Shown here: positions 1 to 11,534 of the stretch, piece after piece | How the letters are laid out: each line of letters begins with the position of its first letter | Numbering within the stretch: the first letter of the stretch is position 1 | Assembly (NCBI GenBank): GCA_029962745.1 | Contig: CM057162.1 | Span: 13,107,139 to 13,171,138 of the forward strand | DNA from: Echinometra lucunter | Taxonomy: Eukaryota > Echinodermata > Echinoidea > Camarodonta > Echinometridae | Direction: 5' to 3' | Length of the DNA stretch: 64,000 bases | The notes under the pieces: generated by a model | The model's input: only the letters and a program-made list of their open reading frames with translations | The model's database searches: none | What the model was told of the DNA's origin: nothing | Program-made: the position numbers and the translations under genes

Positions 1-329
1 ATAAATCAAATTCTCTACAAGTAACTCTGGCTCATAAATTAATTGAATCCTAATTGGATGTCCGAGGGGGTGTTTCGCATAGAGTTAAGTTGGACTTAAA
101 GGCGCACTTAAATTCCTAGTTGCATGCTGCATATTATGCATTAACGCATTGGTCAGATCATGCTCAAAGGACACGCGCTATTCGGAAATCTATCAATGAG
201 ATTATACGTTAAATACCGGATGCGCATTGGCGCTTATGCATGACTCTAAGTCTAACATAACTCTTCGTGAGAAACCCACTATGTCACAGCTTTCAAATCA
301 CAAAAATGCTTGAATGAATCGAAACTCAC
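1..329 (-). other. GSK3 intron 3 (partial)
   Basis: The intron begins with a GTGAGT donor read on the minus strand just left of exon 3 and runs off the window edge. I see no exon or recognisable repeat in it. Confidence 0.7.
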
Positions 330-413
330 CTTTTCACCACTAGAATAAAAGAAGTACTTAAGCTTGACTATATTGTGATGATCTAGTCTCCTCATAATCT
401 GAAGTTCTCGATT
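330..413 (-). CDS. GSK3: GSK3 coding exon 3 (end of kinase N-lobe)
   Basis: This 84-nt exon encodes 28 residues beginning [20 protein letters not shown] and ending FFYSSGEK. That is the alpha-C helix and following beta strands of the GSK3 kinase N-lobe. It contains the Glu of the Lys-Glu salt bridge (in RELQIM) and the Arg (MRR) equivalent to human GSK3B Arg96, which helps form the pocket for primed phospho-substrates. The acceptor is CTGCAG and the donor is GTGAGT, both read on the minus strand, and the exon is phase 0 at both ends. Human GSK3B reads RKLDHCN here as I recall it, so RRLDHHN carries two substitutions. Reading through the donor gives a short non-GSK3 tail, so the exon stops at 330. 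Confidence 0.95.
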
Positions 414-855
414 CTGCAGGATGGACAGACGGGGATGGAAAAGAAGATATAAAAAAAAAAGATACAAAATATATGTATGTTACAATATCAGGCACACGTA
501 TGCCAAACAATTAACTGCTGTAAGTTTGGAAATTTTTACACATTTCACGTGGCACGACACTTGCGCGAAAATAAAATTGTGCGGCATATTTTGTTTATTT
601 TGCACGTGAATACAGTTACCCTAACTGTTCGCAAGAATTAGAAATGTGGGATTGTGTTTAAGTCGGCTGAGCATGAAAAATTAATCACGCGACAATTTCC
701 ATTTTTACAGCAACAGAGACTGTACATTCACCTTGTGACTACTGAATTCTTGTAATACCATAGACTTTATACAGGGGCAACCCGGTTCAAGCAGTCTATG
801 GGTTAAACTTCACATAGTTGTGATAACACAAAGAGAAGCATGAGTTCTGGGAGGA

Positions 856-1044
856 GGTGAAAGTTAATTTGTGAGCTTTCTCAATCTTGATGTCAAGTGG
901 GAAGAATATACTGTAGCAGCAATATTCCTCAACAAGGATTACTCTCTAAATGCCCTCATGTTTGAAATATGAAGAGAAAGAGCTGAAGTGTTCAGCCCAA
1001 ATATTTGTGTGTAGTCCCATATACCCATTTCTGTGTTAAGTGCA
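856..1044. repeat. Dispersed repeat, copy A (second copy at 6411-6618)
   Basis: The stretch beginning with a GGTGAAA motif, running through a GAGCTTTCTCA block and ending near CCCATTTCTGTG matches 6411-6618 in the same order with many substitutions. No terminal repeats or coding capacity are evident. It is probably a fragment of an old transposon. Confidence 0.6.
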
Positions 1045-1630
1045 TATGTTTTTTTTAACACAAATGACTTGATTTCTTATCACTGTGATGGTTTCAAAAC
1101 CTCAGGGTATAAACCAAATTTACCGATCACTCAACCAACCCTTCCACATGTAAGGTTGCTTTGAACCAGTTGCTTTCATGGTGTAATCACAGGACTAGAA
1201 CTCAAATTGTCTTTAAAAAGAAAGACATCCCATTACTTCAAAGGACCCATTAAAGAATAAGAACTGACCTTCAGTAGGTCGTCATTTAATACTTCCCTCC
1301 ATTATGGTATCATCCAATCAATAGTATTGACCAGTCAAAGGGAAGGATGCCCTTGGATTATCTGTACTCTCAGGGTACTCCTATTAGGCAATATATCATT
1401 CACTCAGAGACTTATCTCGAGTCTTCTGCCTTGCCATACTTTCTTTACTACCACAAGGTTATCAGCCATCAAAGAGAGATAATTATCTGTTAACTTTCGA
1501 TGCCATGGTACATGTATGTAAAAGCTGACTTTCAATCTTGTAGTCTTACTTTGGTGCCAAAAGATGATGATTATTTACCATCTAGAGGGAACTATCAACA
1601 ATTTCTTATACCACATGTAATACCTCAAAG

Positions 1631-1791
1631 CAGGGAAATTTTTTTTTTTTTTCTCCGGGGCTCCTTTTTAAGCCCACCCGCCCAAATTTTCTGCATCGTA
1701 TTACAGTTTACATTGAACCCTATGAGAATTTCAGGGGCTCTTTTTTAGTTTTCGAAGGGCTCTTTTTGGCGTTTCGGGGGTGAATTCGCCC
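1631..1791. repeat. Dispersed repeat, copy A (second copy at 43629-43793)
   Basis: A block starting CAGGGAAA plus a T-run, followed by GGGCTC-rich segments and ending GAATTCGCC, recurs at 43629-43793 with about 80% identity by eye. It lies in GSK3 intron 2 here and in a SNAPC2-gene intron there. Confidence 0.7.
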
Positions 1792-1846
1792 TATTTTTTT
1801 CACTGCCTCAAAGTAACTTACTAGGCACTAAACTATTTTTACTTAC

Positions 1847-2040
1847 CTTGAATCGTTTGTCTTGTAATACTTTCTTTATTGCCACCAGATCACTGGTATC
1901 GACCATCCTGGCCTGATATACCACACCAAATGAGCCATTGCCTATAACTCTTGTGTCTGTGTAGGAGATTTCTTTCGTCCTGTCTGGCGGGGGTCCTTCT
2001 GTTGCTGTGACTGATGTGATTTTACTGCTATCTTTGTCCC
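1847..2040 (-). CDS. GSK3: GSK3 coding exon 2 (glycine-rich loop and catalytic Lys)
   Basis: The 194-nt exon completes an Arg codon begun in exon 1 and encodes 64 further residues, from [10 protein letters not shown] to VLQDKRFK. It contains the kinase glycine-rich loop [12 protein letters not shown] and the ATP-anchoring Lys in LVAIKKV (human GSK3B Lys85). The linker [16 protein letters not shown] is typical of invertebrate GSK3. On the minus strand the acceptor is TTTATCAG and the donor GTAAGT, and the exon leaves in phase 0 to join exon 3. The reading frame runs on for several codons past the donor, but those residues are not GSK3-like. Confidence 0.96.
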
Positions 2041-2711
2041 CTGATAAAGACACATAAAATAGAGAATGAGAAAAAAGTCAGTCACATGGTCAATTTGTAT
2101 CATAACAAAGTTTATATGATGTACATGTGCATTATAGAAAGAAAAAAAAATACAATGGCAGAGGCTTAAAGGGGGTACCAAATGCTGCAACAATGTTAGT
2201 TCAATTAAAAGAGCATGATTTCATCAGCAGAAAATCACCTGCCTATTTTTTTTTTAAAGTCATGCTGCCAAGGAAACCTCCAAATGTGGTAAGATTTTAG
2301 GATATATTTGACCCCTCAGCTGTGTCCCAGTTTCAACTGGGTACCCACAATAACGTCAAGGTGGTTACTCTGTCGCGCAATTCTAGCAAAATGCGTGCAA
2401 GGTATAATACATATTGTACAGTCTAGCGCGCAGCACAACTGCAATGTGCGAAGCAGGGTAACCACTTTTACATCATACCTCATATTCAAATTTTTTGGTC
2501 AACTCTTGACTTTATATGAGAAAATTAGCCAAAATGCATTGATTTTGATTGAAAATTATCAAATTTTTAATGTTATTCTTCTCAGAATCCTATTCTCGAT
2601 CATATCTCAAAAAAAATTTTACCATGGTGTAATCACTTTAACTAAATATTCACATAATTTTCTTTAAAAATTGCTATAGGCAGCAATCCTACTGTTGCTT
2701 TCTATCAAAAC

Positions 2712-5216
2712 TAATGTTGTAACCCGCAAGTGAAAACCCGAACCGTACCGTCCCGTATAATCCAATAATTTGCAAGCGGGACCCGCTGACCCGTCGGGTT
2801 TTAACCCGCAAGTCAATTTATCTTTGAAAAATGAAAATTATTTTTCGAATTTCGTTGCCGATTCGGATTCGGAATTATTTTTATTTGTTTGAAATAAAAA
2901 GTCGGAAACATGCGTGTTTTTTTGTTTTAACTTACTTTTTCTTCTTTAACATGCGAAGCGCGGGGATGCGCGATCTTGATTCGTTGTTGAAATAGAAATT
3001 ATTCAAACTCCGGTATCTTTAAAAACAAACTTATAATAGTAGCAAAAATTATTCAAACTCCATTATGTTTAGAAATGAACGTACGATAGAAGCAAAACTC
3101 TTTGAAACTCCGTTATGTCTAGAAAATGAACGCACGTTAGAAACAGAAATTATATAAACTTGGGAAAGATAAAAAAAAAAAATTACGATAGTAGTAGAAA
3201 TTATTTAAACTCCATTATGTTTAAAAAAGAACGTACGATAGAAGCAAGAATTGTTCAAACTCCATCATGTCTAGAAAATGAACGCACGATAGAAATAGAA
3301 ATTATTCAAACTCCGTCATGTTAAAAAAACAAACTTACGATAGTAGTAGAAATTATACAAACTCCGTCAAGTCTAAAAAATGAACGCACGATCGAAAATT
3401 AATTATTTAAACTCCGTAATGTTTAAAAACGAACGTACGATAGAAGCAAAAATTCTCTAAACTCCGTCATGTCCGTCATGTCTAGAAAATGAACGCACGA
3501 TCGAAAATTAATTATTTAAACTCCGTAATGTTTTAAAACGAACGTACGTTAGAAGCAAAAATTATTAACTCCGTCATGTCTAGAAAATCAACGCACGTTA
3601 GAAACAAAAAAAATTATTCAAACTCCGTCATCTCTAAAAACAAACTTACGATAGTAGTAGAAATTATTCGAACTCCATTATGTTTAAAAACGAACGTACG
3701 ATAGAAGCAAAAATTATCTAAACTCCGTCATGTCTAGAAAATGAACGCACGTTAGAAACAAAAAAATTATTCAAACTCCGTCATCTCTAAAAACAAACTT
3801 ACGATAGTAGTAGAAATTATTCGAACTCCATTATGTTTAAAAACGAACGTACGATAGAAGCAAAAATTATCTAAACTCTGTCATGTCTAGAAAATGAACG
3901 CACGTTAGAAACAAAAAAATTATTCAAACTCCGTCATCTCTAAAAACAAACTTACGATAGTAGTAGAAATTATTCGAACTCCATTATGTTTAAAAACGAA
4001 CGTACGTTAGAAGCAAAAATTAATTATACCTCCGGCGTCACGTCTAGAAAATGAACGCACGATCAAAAATTTATTATTCAAACTTTTTAATGTTTTAAAA
4101 CGAACGTATGCAAGAAGCAAAAATTATTCAAACGCCGTCATGTCTAGAAAATGAACGCACGATCGAAAATTAATTATTTAAACTCCGTAATGTTTTAAAA
4201 CGAACGTACGTAAGAAGCAAAAATTATCTAAACTCTGTCATGTCTAGAAAATGAACGTACGATCGAAAATTAATTATTTAAACTCCGTAATGTTTTAAAA
4301 CGAACGTACGTAAGAAGCAAAAATTATCTAAACTCCGTCATGTCTAGAAAATGAACGCACGATCGAAAATTAATTATTTAAACTCCGTAATGTTTTAAAA
4401 CGAACGTACGTAAGAAGCAAAAATTATCTAAACTCCGTCATGTCTAGAAAATGAACGCACGATCAAAAATTAATTATTTAAACTCCGTAATGTTTTAAAA
4501 CGAACTACGTTAGAAGCAAAAATTATTTAAACTCCGTCATGTCTAGAAAATGAACGCACGTTAGAAACAGAAATTATCCAAACTCCGTCATCTTTAAAAG
4601 CAAACTTACGATAGTAGTAGAAATTATTCGAACTCCATTATGTTTAAAAACGAACGTACGTTAGAAGCAAAAATTAATTATACCTCCGGCGTCACGTCTA
4701 GAAAATGAACGCACGATCAAAAATTTATTATTCAAACTTTTTAATGTTTTAAAACGAACGAATGCAAGAAGCAAAAATTATTCAAACGCCGTCATGTCTA
4801 GAAAATGAACGCACGATCGAAAATTAATTATTTAAACTCCGTAATGTTTTAAAACGAACGTACGTAAGAAGCAAAAATTATCTAAACTCCGTCATGTCTA
4901 GAAAATGAACGCACGATCGAAAATTAATTATTTAAACTCCGTAATGTTTTAAAACGAACGTACGTAAGAAGCAAAAATTATCTAAACTCCGTCATGTCTA
5001 GAAAATGAACGCACGATCAAAAATTAATTATTTAAACTCCGTAATGTTTTAAAACGAACTACGTTAGAAATAGTTTTTATTATGTGTCGTTACTTCTCCC
5101 TTTTTTCGTATGACGGTCTGCGGGTTTGAGAATGAACTCGGCCCGGCCCGCAGCCCGTGATCGGGGGCATACCGGCAGGTTAACCCGTACCGCAACGGGT
5201 GCGGGTTACAACATTA
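2712..5216. mobile_element. Non-autonomous TIR DNA transposon (hAT-like), 2.5 kb, 8-bp TSD
   Basis: The left end TAATGTTGTAACCCGCA and the right end TGCGGGTTACAACATTA are perfect 17-bp inverted repeats. The element is flanked on both sides by the same 8 bp, ATCAAAAC (2704-2711 and 5217-5224), an insertion duplication. Eight-bp duplications are characteristic of hAT (and P) superfamily transposons. The subterminal zones (about 2715-2820 and 5105-5205) are rich in ACCCG/CGGGT motifs that could serve as transposase binding sites. The interior is a minisatellite with no transposase, so it must be mobilised in trans. The ends do not start with the usual hAT CAG, so the superfamily assignment is tentative; the element boundaries are firm. 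Confidence 0.85.
2990..5087. repeat. Minisatellite inside the TIR element (about 50-bp unit, 100-bp dimer)
   Basis: About 40 degenerate units share the skeleton AAACTCCGT-ATGT--AAAA-GAACG-ACG. Two variants alternate: one with CATGTCTAGAAAATGAACGCACG, the other with AATGTTTTAAAACGAACGTACG. TGTCTAGAAA recurs at 4141, 4241, 4341 and 4441, and again at about 4795, 4895 and 4995, giving a 100-bp higher-order period in the right half. A larger segment around 4010-4140 is repeated near 4660-4800. The array fills nearly the whole element. Confidence 0.95.
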
Positions 5217-5224
5217 ATCAAAAC

Positions 5225-6410
5225 TATTAAAATAACAAATCAAACAAAACAGAACTTGGTACAGATCCTTTAAGAGGTTTCTTTCATCTTTACAGAAAAC
5301 ATTAAATTTCAAACAGGGACGACCAGCATATCAAATGAGGGATTTTCTTAACTTTCTTGAATTTCTAGAGCTTTTGGGAGTTTCACTGAGAGATTTTGTA
5401 CATGTACATGTACATGTATGTAAATCAACACCAAATCATGAATAATACATGTATATCCAATGATTAGTTTGCAGTCCAAATGATGTTTTGCATGCATGAT
5501 AGAAGTGACACTTCATAAGGTAGTCAACTCCTTATACTGCAACTTTCTCTCTGCATGAGTTTACCTGCAAACTATCTCTCTTGCATGTGGGAGAGTAGAT
5601 AAGAAGACCTTAAATACTTTGTCCCCCTTTTTGGGGCTGTTGTGGAAGTTGTAATTGACAAGGGTCTCAATATAAATTGACTGAATCACTAATCAGATCA
5701 GGAGGTCCCTTGACACAAGAATAGTACAGTCAGATCAAGGGTCTATTCACACAAGACAAAACATCGTACAAAAACATTTCAAAAAGAAGCCTATAGGATT
5801 GATTGCGTGTACATACATGTATATGCCCTTTAGAGCGAAGGGAAAGATATACACCCGTAGGGTATATTTTGCTGAAAGGCGTTTAACTTATTTGAGTAGG
5901 AAGTGCAAAGCTGTGTAAAGTTTTCATCAAAATTCATAGAATGTTTTTAAGAAAGTTAATCCTGATTCATCAAGTATGGTATTAAATAGGAAAGAATTAT
6001 GATCTATCCATAACAACCTCTATCTTGCTGCATGATCCATAGTACAATTTCTCACTAAGCTACATTCACACATGAAAATCTTAATCAGTTGTTGTATCAC
6101 AATCCATACTAGGGAATGCATTGATTTATCTGTCTGAATGTAGATCAGGACATGTCTGTTTTTAGGCAAGCGATGACTATCAGCTAAATTTGGTTCACTG
6201 CTTTTCTATTTCAGCACGTCGGAGCAGCCCGTGACATAAGAAGCATGTCTGCCTCGGTTGGCTAAGTTGCGACACAGAAATTGAAAGTCATGTAGAGCAT
6301 AATGAATGCAAACTGACAAAGGCACCAAGGCCTCTTGGTTGAAACTTTGCAAAGTTTAGAAGAAAAGTATTGCCATGACATGGATTAAAGAGAACCTTGA
6401 GTTCTTCGAA
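5225..6410. other. Intron 1 segment without recognised features
   Basis: AT-rich unique-looking sequence. A short run of TACATG units lies near 5399-5416. I see no coding signal or transposon ends. Confidence 0.6.
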
Positions 6411-6618
6411 AGGTGAAAAATAACTTGAGAGCTTTCTCATTATTTTCAGGTCAGTTAGGAAGAATATCAAAGTGAAAATGTTCCCATTAAAGGAGGACTG
6501 CTCTTCAAATGCCCTCATATTGGAAATATGGCATGAAATACATGTAGCTGAAAATTTCGGACAACATGTTCATGCCAGATTTGTGTGTGATCCCATATAC
6601 TCATTTCTGTGCAGTGCA
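6411..6618. repeat. Dispersed repeat, copy B (first copy at 856-1044)
   Basis: Same order of blocks as 856-1044: AGGTGAAA, GAGAGCTTTCTCA, a GGAAGAATAT block, GCCCTCAT, and ATCCCATATACTCATTTCTGTG. The two copies are diverged. Confidence 0.6.
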
Positions 6619-8160
6619 ACTACCTTTGGGGGAAACTTGGTGAATTTCTTATCACTTTGTAATCCAGAAATCTCACGCTGGATACAGGTAACACGTATGT
6701 TTATGTATAGCTAATCTAACTTTCTCAATTGCTTTGGAACAGTTTCTTCGTATCATAAATGCATGACCAAAACTCCAGTTTACCTTTAAAGGGGATTAGG
6801 AGAAAAATTGGTTGTACTCAAAGCAACAGCAGGAAACCAACCACTTAATAGCACTTAATCTGCCTCAAAACATCTTAGGCAGTGTTAGAAATGCATAAAA
6901 AGAAAATTACAAAAGGACAAGGTTTATTTCTTTCCCACTTGAGTTTTTTAAACAGAATTGTTTCCCATGAAAACACTTGAGTATTAGGGAATTACATACA
7001 TTTTATCAAACTTGCCACACTGGCTACTTCTCTGTATGGAACAGTGAGGAGTACATAAAATCATCACTGTACACTGTACATGTAGATACCTTGAATGCTT
7101 GCCACACTCATTTACTTACAGTCAGAAAGGATTTACTTCCATGTCGATGCCATTCCGGCATTGAGAGCTTAGACAATGTATAGGCCTACAGCTGAAAATG
7201 CGTTTTCGCAAAACAGAGTGGCTTTTGATTTGAACATAAATGTAGCCCTACAATCAACATGAATTTTGATTATGGATTGACGTCACTCAAAGTGGGTCAC
7301 TGATCTTGCGATGCCGCTGCATTTACCGCGCACCCGACAGTTTGTAAATCCTACCTACTTCTCATAAATCTGGTTGCAAGCCCCTGGAATCAATCTATGA
7401 CAAATTGGAAAAAAAATGGATGACATTGGCTCATGGCATGTGCATCTAGAGCACAGAGCAAGTGCACTGATTTGCACATGCACCATACATGTTACACCAG
7501 ACACAGATGTAGGAAGGCTTGGGCCTACCAATGTATCATTACAGAGCATTCATTCATAAGCTTAATCGTCATACCATCATCAGAGAACAGTATGGAAAAT
7601 CAAAATTATTGCAAGATTACTGGTTCAAAAAATCAGTTCAATCAAATGCAATTTTGTTTCAATGATTTTTTATTGGTAGATAAAAAGTAAAATATTTTTG
7701 ATTTTGTTTCCATTTTTTACAATTATTTTTGTTTATTCCTTTTTGGTGTTTTTTTTTTTCTTTTCTGATGGACACTAGACTGAATCAATTTTTGTTTTTG
7801 TTGTTTCTTTATACACCTAGAACATGTACTGTAGCATACATGTACATGTATATGGGTTCTACATTGTAGATGTACATGTACATCATGGGTTTGAGAACTA
7901 CGGGTACAGTGTATTATAGCAATTTACAAGACTTGTTGACGATTGAACCACCATGTTACACTGGAAAGTCTAATCACAGTATCTATCACTGTCTCCTGTC
8001 TCCCAAGATACCTGCAAGGTTTCCTGCAAGAAGGTTCTCCAAATACCACACCTGCTGAGAAAAATATGGATCCTGAGGCCAGGCCAAGGATGGACATGCC
8101 GAAATGAGGTTTGCAAGAGGGAAACTCATTACTTCTTCTTTCTCTCCATCCAACTACTCC
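6619..8160. other. Intron 1 segment without recognised features
   Basis: No exon, RNA gene or bounded transposon was recognised. There are short TACATGTA clusters near 7838-7880 and T-rich stretches near 7690-7790. Confidence 0.55.
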
Positions 8161-8460
8161 CCTCTCTCTCTATCTCTATCTCTATCTGTCTCTCTCTAGT
8201 CAAAGTATGCATCGACTACATGTAGATCACAGTGTATAATATAGCAGGGCTCGACACTAATGGCCCCCCCCCCCCCCCCCCGAGACAATGCCCCCCCCCA
8301 AAAAAAAAAATTGCCCATACCCCCCCCCCCCTTCCATTAAACAATTTTAACACAGTGTTCAGCACAATTAGAGCCTGGAATTTCATTATCTCCTCTCTTT
8401 ATCTCTCTTATTCCCCCTGCTCCCCCCCCCCCCCCCCTCTCTCTCTCTCGCTCTATCAAG
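8161..8460. repeat. Low-complexity pyrimidine and poly-C tracts
   Basis: The stretch contains a TCTC-rich run (8161-8200), C-runs (about 8264-8281, 8291-8298, 8322-8331 and 8424-8437) and CTCTCT. Proline- and serine-rich open frames here are artefacts of the composition. C-run lengths in an assembly are often unreliable. Confidence 0.9.
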
Positions 8461-9251
8461 TAGCAATCCCCATCTTCAGTGAAATTCTCTCTCTTATTCT
8501 CCATCCATCCATCCATTCTATGATGCATTTCTCCATTTCTCTATCTGCTTGCCCATCGAGTTCGGCAGGTTGCCATGACGATGCCAGTCACAAAGCCAGC
8601 AGAAGATCAAGAGAATAGGCCTACATGCACAATACAGCACACGGATGGCCATGCCAAGATGAGCAATTGTGCAGCCTTCACAGAGCATGCAGTAACCTTG
8701 AAAACTGAAGAATCACACCACTGGTGCATATCAATAGTCACTATTGTTCCATTCCAGGTCCAAATCACTTTGAAGATTCGATCAACAAAGAACAAATCTA
8801 TTCAATCAAATATCAAATGTATACACATTATATGGAAGTCCAATAACCTTTGAAGAACAAGAACAGTTGGTCTTGATCACCACAGAGACCGTGACAGGCT
8901 TCTAGAAACAACTAGTATCCATCAGTAGGCATGAAATGAACTTAAACTGGTCTGACAAAAAGTTGTGAATGATTCAAATCAATCACAACTTGAAATCAAG
9001 TCTTTAAGCATTAAAGAGATCTGGCATTTGTAATTCTGTGAGTGACTGTGGGATGTGTGACCAAGGGCTCTGGGTCCCATCTTGAAGAGAGTTATAACCG
9101 ATTAAAAAATCAATTGTTAATCCAATCGCAACCCAACACTAAAGAGATAGAAGTTGCAATGTGATATGAATCAATCGCAGCTCTTTTCAAGACAATACCC
9201 AGCACTGGTGGACTGTAAACATATGATACATATATGCCACTACACTGCCAG

Positions 9252-9362
9252 AAGGGGAGGGGTTGGGGGGTGGGGGGGGGGGGCAAGGGCAATGGCCAGC
9301 TGTGTTATTCATTTATTTATTTATTTATTTATTTATTCATTTATTTATCTATTTATTTATTT
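9252..9362. repeat. G-rich run followed by (TTTA)n microsatellite
   Basis: A G-rich segment (9257-9290) is followed by ATTT/TTTA tetranucleotide repeats (9308-9362). Long open frames of isoleucine/phenylalanine/tyrosine across it are repeat artefacts. Confidence 0.9.
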
Positions 9363-9589
9363 CTGATATTCATACAGGGTGGCACATTTCAACAATAATG
9401 GTAGTCTTCCATGAGGCCCTGTTTGTCAACAAAGTATTCAATAACAGTCATCAATGAAAACAAGATTACAGCAACAAAACCAAGTAGAGAAATAAACACA
9501 CACGTGTACGCATTACAGATCTACAAATTAATTGGTACCCTTTAAATACAAGTAAGGGTAGTAGTCAAGAATTATACATTGTACTGCTG

Positions 9590-9592
<3 letters not shown>

Positions 9593-9651
<59 letters not shown>

Positions 9652-9655
9652 TAGA
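9593..9655. repeat. (AT)n microsatellite
   Basis: An uninterrupted AT dinucleotide array of more than 20 units ending in AGATAGAT. Confidence 0.97.
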
Positions 9656-10079
9656 TATCTGTGTGATTAGTCCATAAAGCAGATCTTGGTAATCACTGGT
9701 AATCATAATAATGAATTCACAGTGGTCCTTACTACCCCACCATGAATGATGCCCAACTCAGAATACATGTAGATTTGGCAATGAAGATGAGCATCTCATA
9801 CATGTACATGTAGGTGGATACCCCTTTTCAAGCCCCTCCCTGCTTGGCAAGAATCTGCTAGCACAATCAATAACACCCTTTTACCACAGAATATCTGTCT
9901 TTGCTTTCACCCTCACAAAGCTGAGTATCTTACACTTTAATGTATCATGGACTTACTTAGAGATCTACAATACAGATACATTTCGTCGGTTTCCCGGCAG
10001 AAGAGAACATTGACTGCCAAAAGGGAACAAAGAGACTTGCAGTCAAGTATTGAGATACATATATTCATAATTACAATGT

Positions 10080-10306
10080 CAGAGCTGCCAACCCCAACTG
10101 CGAAAAAATCCTATTCTTTATTTCTTTTTATCCTATTTTCAAGCCTAAAATCCTATTTGTTTGAAATTTTGAAACATCCAACAGTATAAAGAATCATTCT
10201 CAGAAGTTTCAAAAATCCTACTTCAATGGGAAAAATCCTATTCAGTGTCATATTCCCCTTAAAAATCCTACTAAATAGGATAAAATCCTACTAATTGGCA
10301 GCTCTG
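10080..10306. mobile_element. Short TIR element (227 bp), ends CAGAGCTGCCAA, 6-bp TSD
   Basis: The left end CAGAGCTGCCAA and right end TTGGCAGCTCTG are perfect inverted repeats, flanked by CAATGT on both sides (10074-10079 and 10307-10312). The interior repeats AAAATCCTA several times. The CAG start and 5-8 bp duplication fit hAT-type MITEs. There is no coding capacity. Confidence 0.8.
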
Positions 10307-10312
10307 CAATGT

Positions 10313-11373
10313 ACTTCAAGGAATTAATTGTACAGAAATTCCTGCTCAAAATCGTAAGCCTGTTGTGACAAGAAAAAAAAATTGTCTTTCAGTTTGTCTC
10401 CTCACGTGCGAATAACGAAGCAACTAAAGCAAATATGACCCTTGATTTTTGTTGTGCTCCTCATCTCTTTATCCATATTGTACATGTGTGTTTGAAATAT
10501 AATTTTTTTTTGTGTACAGATACATGTTGACCCTTAAAAAGATAAAATAAGTCTGTCTATCTGCACGTGGTACTGCGTGTGTCAATACATGGATGCTTTC
10601 TGGATACTTTAGAAAGCCGAGATTCAAGACTTTGGCAAGCTTTTATGCCGGGGGGTCTCTTCTGTTTCCTTTCATCAATTCAAACTTTGTGGCTGCAATA
10701 AAAATAGAATCTATGTACCCCTCTTTCCCTGCTTCCTCACGCGATTCTATTCCCAACATCACCTCTCCTTATCATCAATGTTAACGTGTGTCATGACCAC
10801 AGACACCACGGAGGAAAAGGTAAAGAGACGTATATCTGTGTGTATTCAACATCGGAGTGTAGGCCTATTACTCAAGTTACAGTAAATCAGACAAATCAAA
10901 GTCGGAATGTGAGAACAGCTGTTTGTGACGTTTGACACAGGCAGGATAGATGAGGGTAAATACAAACTATTTCCATTCAAACAGGAGCAAGGTCAACTGT
11001 AACTGGGAGTGTACTGTACACATAAACTGAGTGTACATCAAGGGCAATTTCATATGTACAACCTCAACGGCAAAAGAAAGAGTTATGAAAAAAAAAAAAT
11101 ACTTCATACTTGTCTGCTCAAAGACTGGATTTAGAAAAGTATGAATTTTTAAAACTGATATTTCAATGGTATGGTGAATTGAAAGTTGCTTCATCATCGT
11201 ACATGTACATGTGTACATCTTGCTCATTTACAAATTAGTTTTAAAAGAAAATTTTAACAAATTATCGAAAGGCATAAAAATCCTTACAATTATGTAAGTT
11301 ATTAAATTTCTTATACTACTGGGCCAAAATAACAAACAGGAAAATGGAAAAAAAAGGAAAGAAAAAAGACAAA
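10313..11373. other. Intron 1 segment without recognised features
   Basis: No coding signal, transposon ends or RNA gene recognised. Confidence 0.55.
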
Positions 11374-11534
11374 GGTGCCCTTGCATAAATGTGCTACTAT
11401 AGGAACTTTGCTATCAATAGTAACTTTCATGAAATATTGGATTTTTATTGACTGTTGAGCAACGTTACCATGGTAGTTACCACTAATGGTAAAGTTACTA
11501 TAATACTAATAGCAAGTTTTTATGCAACAGCACC
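11374..11534. mobile_element. Candidate MITE with imperfect TIRs (161 bp)
   Basis: The left end GGTGCCCTTGCATAAAT pairs imperfectly with the right end ending TTTTATGCAACAGCACC. The interior repeats TAGTAAC/GTTACTA motifs in both orientations. The duplication of the target is unclear. Confidence 0.55.

Larger units (their letters stand above)
414..1846 (-). other. GSK3 intron 2
   Basis: The intron is 1.4 kb with a GTAAGT donor next to exon 2 and a CTGCAG acceptor next to exon 3. It holds two dispersed repeats that recur in the window (856-1044 and 1631-1791) and nothing coding that I can support. Confidence 0.85.

Noticed and set aside
2990..5087. CRISPR-like or centromeric satellite array
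   Set aside because: Units are contiguous variants without unique spacers and sit inside a TIR transposon with target duplication, so this is a minisatellite within an element.
8232..8618. Proline/serine-rich 128-codon frame
   Set aside because: Generated by C-runs and TCTC tracts; no homology or splice signals.
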